Positions 62,928-64,000 of a DNA stretch of 64,000 bases are shown in pieces. Under the pieces are notes generated by a model. The model ran no database searches. It had not been told where the DNA came from and saw only the letters and a list, made by a program, of their open reading frames with translations. This DNA comes from Alistipes sp. GTDB taxonomy: Bacteria; Bacteroidota; Bacteroidia; Bacteroidales; Rikenellaceae. The translations under genes were made by a program, and so were the position numbers. Location: the NCBI GenBank assembly GCA_021201825.1, contig JAJQED010000004.1, positions 62,001 through 126,000 of the forward strand, read 5' to 3'. Numbering within the stretch: the first letter of the stretch is position 1; the number at the start of each line of letters is the position of its first letter.

Positions 62928-64000
62928 TCAGTTTATTTGACGGTTGGTTTCTGTAACGGGATTCCATAACCGTTTGGCCTGCGGATCGTCGAACAACAGG
63001 AATAATTCCCCGTTCTCGACGGCAACTCCCCTCGACTTGCTTTCTTGACGGTTACGTGCATTATCAACATTTACATCGATGACCCGCCCGTCGAAAAAGG
63101 AACAGATTTCATCGAATATCGTGTGACCGACGAACAGCCTGTCTGCCGCGCAAATCGTAAGCACATCCGTTACCCCCTTTTCATCGATAGGTGTGTAATA
63201 CTCATTTTCGCCCGGCCTGACCATCCCTCTGTACCATAAAGGCCCTTCCATCCCGAAAAGCAGATCAACTATCGGATAGTCTTTCCGGGTTTCCATATCG
63301 TAATACAGGCAATCACGCATTACTTTTTCAATCCGGGGGTGTCCAGCCATAATTCGGGAGGTAATATTTTTACGTTCAGGCCGGCATGTGTAAAAACGTT
63401 CCTGCCGATATGTTCAATAAAATTACGGGTGGAGAGCCATTCTCCCAACACCCAATCCGGCGTCCAAAGTTCCTGGTATTCGATCCCTAATTTTTCGGCC
63501 AGGGAAGTATATTTCGGGAACGTATAGCGCAAGTCTCCTGTCAGGACCATGCTCTCATGGTTACCCGGAAGGAAATGGACCATTCCGCCCGCTTGTTCCG
63601 CATCTGCCGAAAGTTTATATACCAGCCAGAAAATGGGCAGCACATCCGGGCCCCGGTCGAAAATATCGCCGAGCAATACGAAATGGCCGTCTCCGTATAG
63701 CCAGTTATAGTCATTATCCATTATCCCCGCTGAAAGCAGTATGGAAACAAAAGCATCCATATTGCCGTGAGGATCGGAGAGGACCGTGATCTTTTCTTGT
63801 TCCGGGTAAAAACAATCGGGGACGGTAACTTTACGGAGAGAAACCTCGAAACGGTGAATGCCGTCGGAAGAGGTGACCTCGAAAGGTTCGTCGGGTAAAA
63901 GCGGACCTATTTCCGGCTCCCCGTCCAGCACCCGAATAATAGCTAAACCGTCGTCGTCATAATGAATATATGGCCCGTCCGAATAAACGGGCGGTACCGC
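62928..64000 (-). pseudogene. PPP-type metallophosphatase, frameshifted and cut by the window edge
   Basis: Track ORFs 63320-63931 and 62928-63350 are two parts of one gene. Part 1 has SDPHGN, LLGDIFDRG, LPGNHES and FTHAGLN; part 2 has LWYRGMV and VGHTIFDE, all motifs of one calcineurin-like phosphatase. The frames join at TTGAAAAAGTAATG: one extra A in the A5 run gives GLKK-VMRDCL. The frame is open upstream to the window edge (AVPPVYSDGPYIHYDDDG), so the true start is outside. It may be a real mutation, a homopolymer sequencing error or -1 slippage. Confidence 0.75.

Overview
The window is a Bacteroidales chromosome segment carrying two integrated elements stacked at a tRNA-Phe gene. Taxonomic evidence: Bacteroides-type tra/mob genes, the -7 promoter motif TAnnTTTG, an rnfBCDGEA operon preceded by an RseC-like gene, and a four-gene ferredoxin-dependent 2-oxoacid oxidoreductase. 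By eye the core genes (after about 46.75 kb) are clearly more GC-rich than the elements. A Rikenellaceae/Alistipes-like host fits but is only an inference.

Region 1 (1 to about 37.94 kb) is most of an integrative conjugative element (ICE); its left end is outside the window. The minus-strand transfer operon reads traA(ParA)-DUF3408-TraD-like-traE-F-G-two small proteins-traI-J-K(partial). Next come a palindrome-rich non-coding region (candidate oriT), a mobilization accessory gene, a MobB-type relaxase, an RteC-like regulator, a VirD4-type coupling protein, DUF4099/DUF3945 and DUF1896 proteins, and a 1700-aa methylase/SNF2-helicase fusion. The cargo is a fimbria-like lipoprotein operon (FimA-like subunit, two large DUF4906-like lipoproteins, a DUF3575 beta-barrel, an OmpA-like protein). 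A 113-bp tandem repeat array follows, derived from the 5' end of a small gene, then a PP-loop/PAPS-reductase-like protein, a DUF3560 protein, an orphan DNA methyltransferase, two small HTH proteins and a tyrosine integrase. The integrase lies directly against a tRNA-Phe gene.

Region 2 (38.01 to 46.67 kb) is a smaller, decaying island lying between two identical 73-bp tRNA-Phe(GAA) genes. It holds a lipoprotein with a long, pseudoknot-capable leader, a frameshifted small gene, a D12-class adenine methylase coupled to a ParB-like protein, a helicase gene with two in-frame stops, two unknown small proteins, and an integrase broken by a one-base frameshift. A 5.9-kb part of it is bounded by about 55-bp inverted repeats.

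Region 3 (46.75 kb to the end) is core chromosome: NAD+ synthetase (its amidase nucleophile Cys is replaced by Gly), RseC-like protein, the complete Rnf ion-pumping ferredoxin:NAD+ oxidoreductase (RnfG has a duplicated FMN-binding domain), a POTRA/barrel outer membrane protein, the 2-oxoacid:ferredoxin oxidoreductase that would feed reduced ferredoxin to Rnf, an NlpE-like lipoprotein, 3-methyladenine glycosylase I, a DUF1015 protein, a short SerA, and a metallophosphatase that is frameshifted at an A5 run and cut by the window edge.
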